Assembly (NCBI GenBank): GCA_021801945.1
Contig: JAKABE010000200.1
Coordinates: 1 to 6,393, forward strand
Direction: 5' to 3'
DNA from: Acidobacteriota bacterium
GTDB lineage: Bacteria > Acidobacteriota > Terriglobia > Terriglobales > Acidobacteriaceae
DNA length: 6,393 nucleotides
Within the stretch, counting starts at the first letter, position 1. The number at the start of each line of letters is the position of its first letter. Under the pieces are notes generated by a model. It was not told the origin of the DNA and made no database searches. It saw nothing but the letters and a program-made list of their open reading frames with translations. The position numbers and the translations under genes were made by a program. This document shows, one piece after another, positions 5,519 to 6,393 of this stretch.

Positions 5519-6393
5519 ATGCCCATTGCAACGCTGAGCGGCGCCAAGCTGAAAAGGGTTTTGGCGGCTCTGGACGGTAACTGGCAAGCCGAGATGGAGG
5601 GCTACCACACCTACAAGACCCTGGCTGACCGCGACGAGGACCCAGTGCGCGCTCAGGTGCTGCGCCACCTGGCACAGGCCGAACTGGAGCATGCCGCCTT
5701 GTGGGCAGGCCGAATCGAGGAGCTGGGAGGGCCGGAGCCGACGTACGCGGGCAGTCCTGGCGGCGAGGCCGACTCGCTGGCCAACCGAGCTGGTGGCATT
5801 CGCATGGCCCTGCGCCGCCTGGAGATCGAGGAGAGCCGTCACATTGCCGCCTACGGCGAACAGCTCAAGGCATTGGGCGACGAAGGCTCCATTGCCATTC
5901 TCAACCACGTGATTGAAGACGAGAAGGACCATTATCGTGAGCTGGGGTCTCTCTTGCGCGGTCACTATCAGGCGCCAGCGGGCGTACCCAAGATCGACGC
6001 CAAGGCCGTGCTCAACGAACTGCTGGCCAAACGCAACCGTGGCCGCAAACAGCCCGGTGCGTGGATCGGCGACGCCATCTACGGCGTGAACGACGGCCTG
6101 GGCGCCATCTTTGGTATCGTTTCTGGCGTCTCCGGCGCTACTGCCGGCGACAGCAAATACGTGCTCCTAGCCGGGATCGCCGGCTTGATTGCCTCGGCGC
6201 TCTCCATGGGCTCCGGCGCGTATCTGGCCGCCAAGAGTGAGCGCGAAATCTACCACGCCGAGCTGGCCCGCGAGCGCGAAGCCATCCAGATGAACGGCCC
6301 CGAGGCCCGCGAGCTTCTTTCGCTCTACTACCAGGTGAAGGGCCTGCCCGAGGCGGACGCCCTCAACATGGTCAACCACATCGCCAACGACCC
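5519..6393 (+). CDS. Ferritin-like/VIT1 (CCC1) fusion iron transporter, 3' end outside window
   Basis: The 291 visible residues form a two-part membrane protein. Residues about 10-150 are a ferritin/rubrerythrin-like four-helix domain with di-iron type ligands: E25/E27, E55-x2-H58 (AELEHAA), E105-x2-H108 (EESRHIA) and E135-x2-H138 (EDEKDHYREL). Residues from about 178 are a VIT1/CCC1 transporter: GAWIGDAIYGVNDGLGAIFGIVSGVSGA (first membrane helix with its conserved D-x-x-x-G-V-N-D-G), then VLLAGIAGLIASALSMGSGAYLAAKSEREIY (second helix and the cytoplasmic acidic extension), then ELAREREAIQMNGPEARELLSLYYQ. The family moves Fe(II) or Mn(II) out of the cytoplasm in exchange for protons, and the ferritin domain probably feeds or senses the metal. 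It matches the 'ferritin-CCC1' architecture and is related in plan to MbfA. The ATG at 5519 has AGGGG six bases upstream (5507-5511... 5519). About three membrane helices should follow beyond the window. Confidence 0.93.
   Translation, partial: MPIATLSGAKLKRVLAALDGNWQAEMEGYHTYKTLADRDEDPVRAQVLRHLAQAELEHAALWAGRIEELGGPEPTYAGSPGGEADSLANRAGGIRMALRRLEIEESRHIAAYGEQLKALGDEGSIAILNHVIEDEKDHYRELGSLLRGHYQAPAGVPKIDAKAVLNELLAKRNRGRKQPGAWIGDAIYGVNDGLGAIFGIVSGVSGATAGDSKYVLLAGIAGLIASALSMGSGAYLAAKSEREIYHAELAREREAIQMNGPEARELLSLYYQVKGLPEADALNMVNHIAND

Noticed and set aside
5498..5965. 155-codon minus-strand frame opposite the ferritin domain
   Set aside because: Antisense to a ferritin-CCC1 gene with intact metal ligands; no independent support.

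Overview
The window carries ordinary-looking bacterial chromosome of fairly high GC content. No rRNA, tRNA, CRISPR array or transposase gene is visible. Several traits together suggest an Acidobacteriota (Terriglobia-type) organism: an ECF sigma factor followed by a zinc-finger anti-sigma factor with a TonB-like C-terminus, a WaaE-like GT2 glycosyltransferase, a FucP/GluP-type sugar symporter, and a ferritin-CCC1 fusion. This is inference from gene style. No taxonomic marker gene is present.

Layout. Positions 1-624 hold no intact gene. Positions about 175-406 contain the decayed or mis-sequenced 3' half of an ArsR-family regulator, split over shifted frames. Positions 625-909 (+) encode a small envelope protein with one N-terminal membrane segment, of unknown function. 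After a 366-base gap come an ECF sigma factor (1276-1950, +) and its membrane anti-sigma factor (1947-2633, +), overlapping by four bases and clearly co-translated. A GT2 glycosyltransferase of the LPS-core type follows at 2802-3569 (+). Convergent to it, on the minus strand, is an MFS sugar symporter gene (3799-5084), full length except for a one-base deletion in a G4 run (plus strand) at 4959-4962. The intergenic region at 5085-5518 holds a striking 163-bp inverted-repeat element (5332-5494). It ends 24 bp before the start of a ferritin-like/VIT1 (CCC1) iron transporter gene (5519 onward, +), which runs off the window.

How the genes relate. The sigma/anti-sigma pair is a self-contained envelope-signalling module. 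The glycosyltransferase and the small membrane protein may belong to envelope biology, but nothing in the sequence proves they are in its regulon. The sugar symporter and the iron transporter are divergently arranged around the inverted-repeat element and are otherwise unrelated in function.

The most interesting points are the 163-bp inverted-repeat element, the TonB-C-like sensor end of the anti-sigma factor, and single-base G/C-run indels that break two otherwise recognisable genes. The indels could be real decay or consensus errors. I see no convincing undescribed multi-gene system here.
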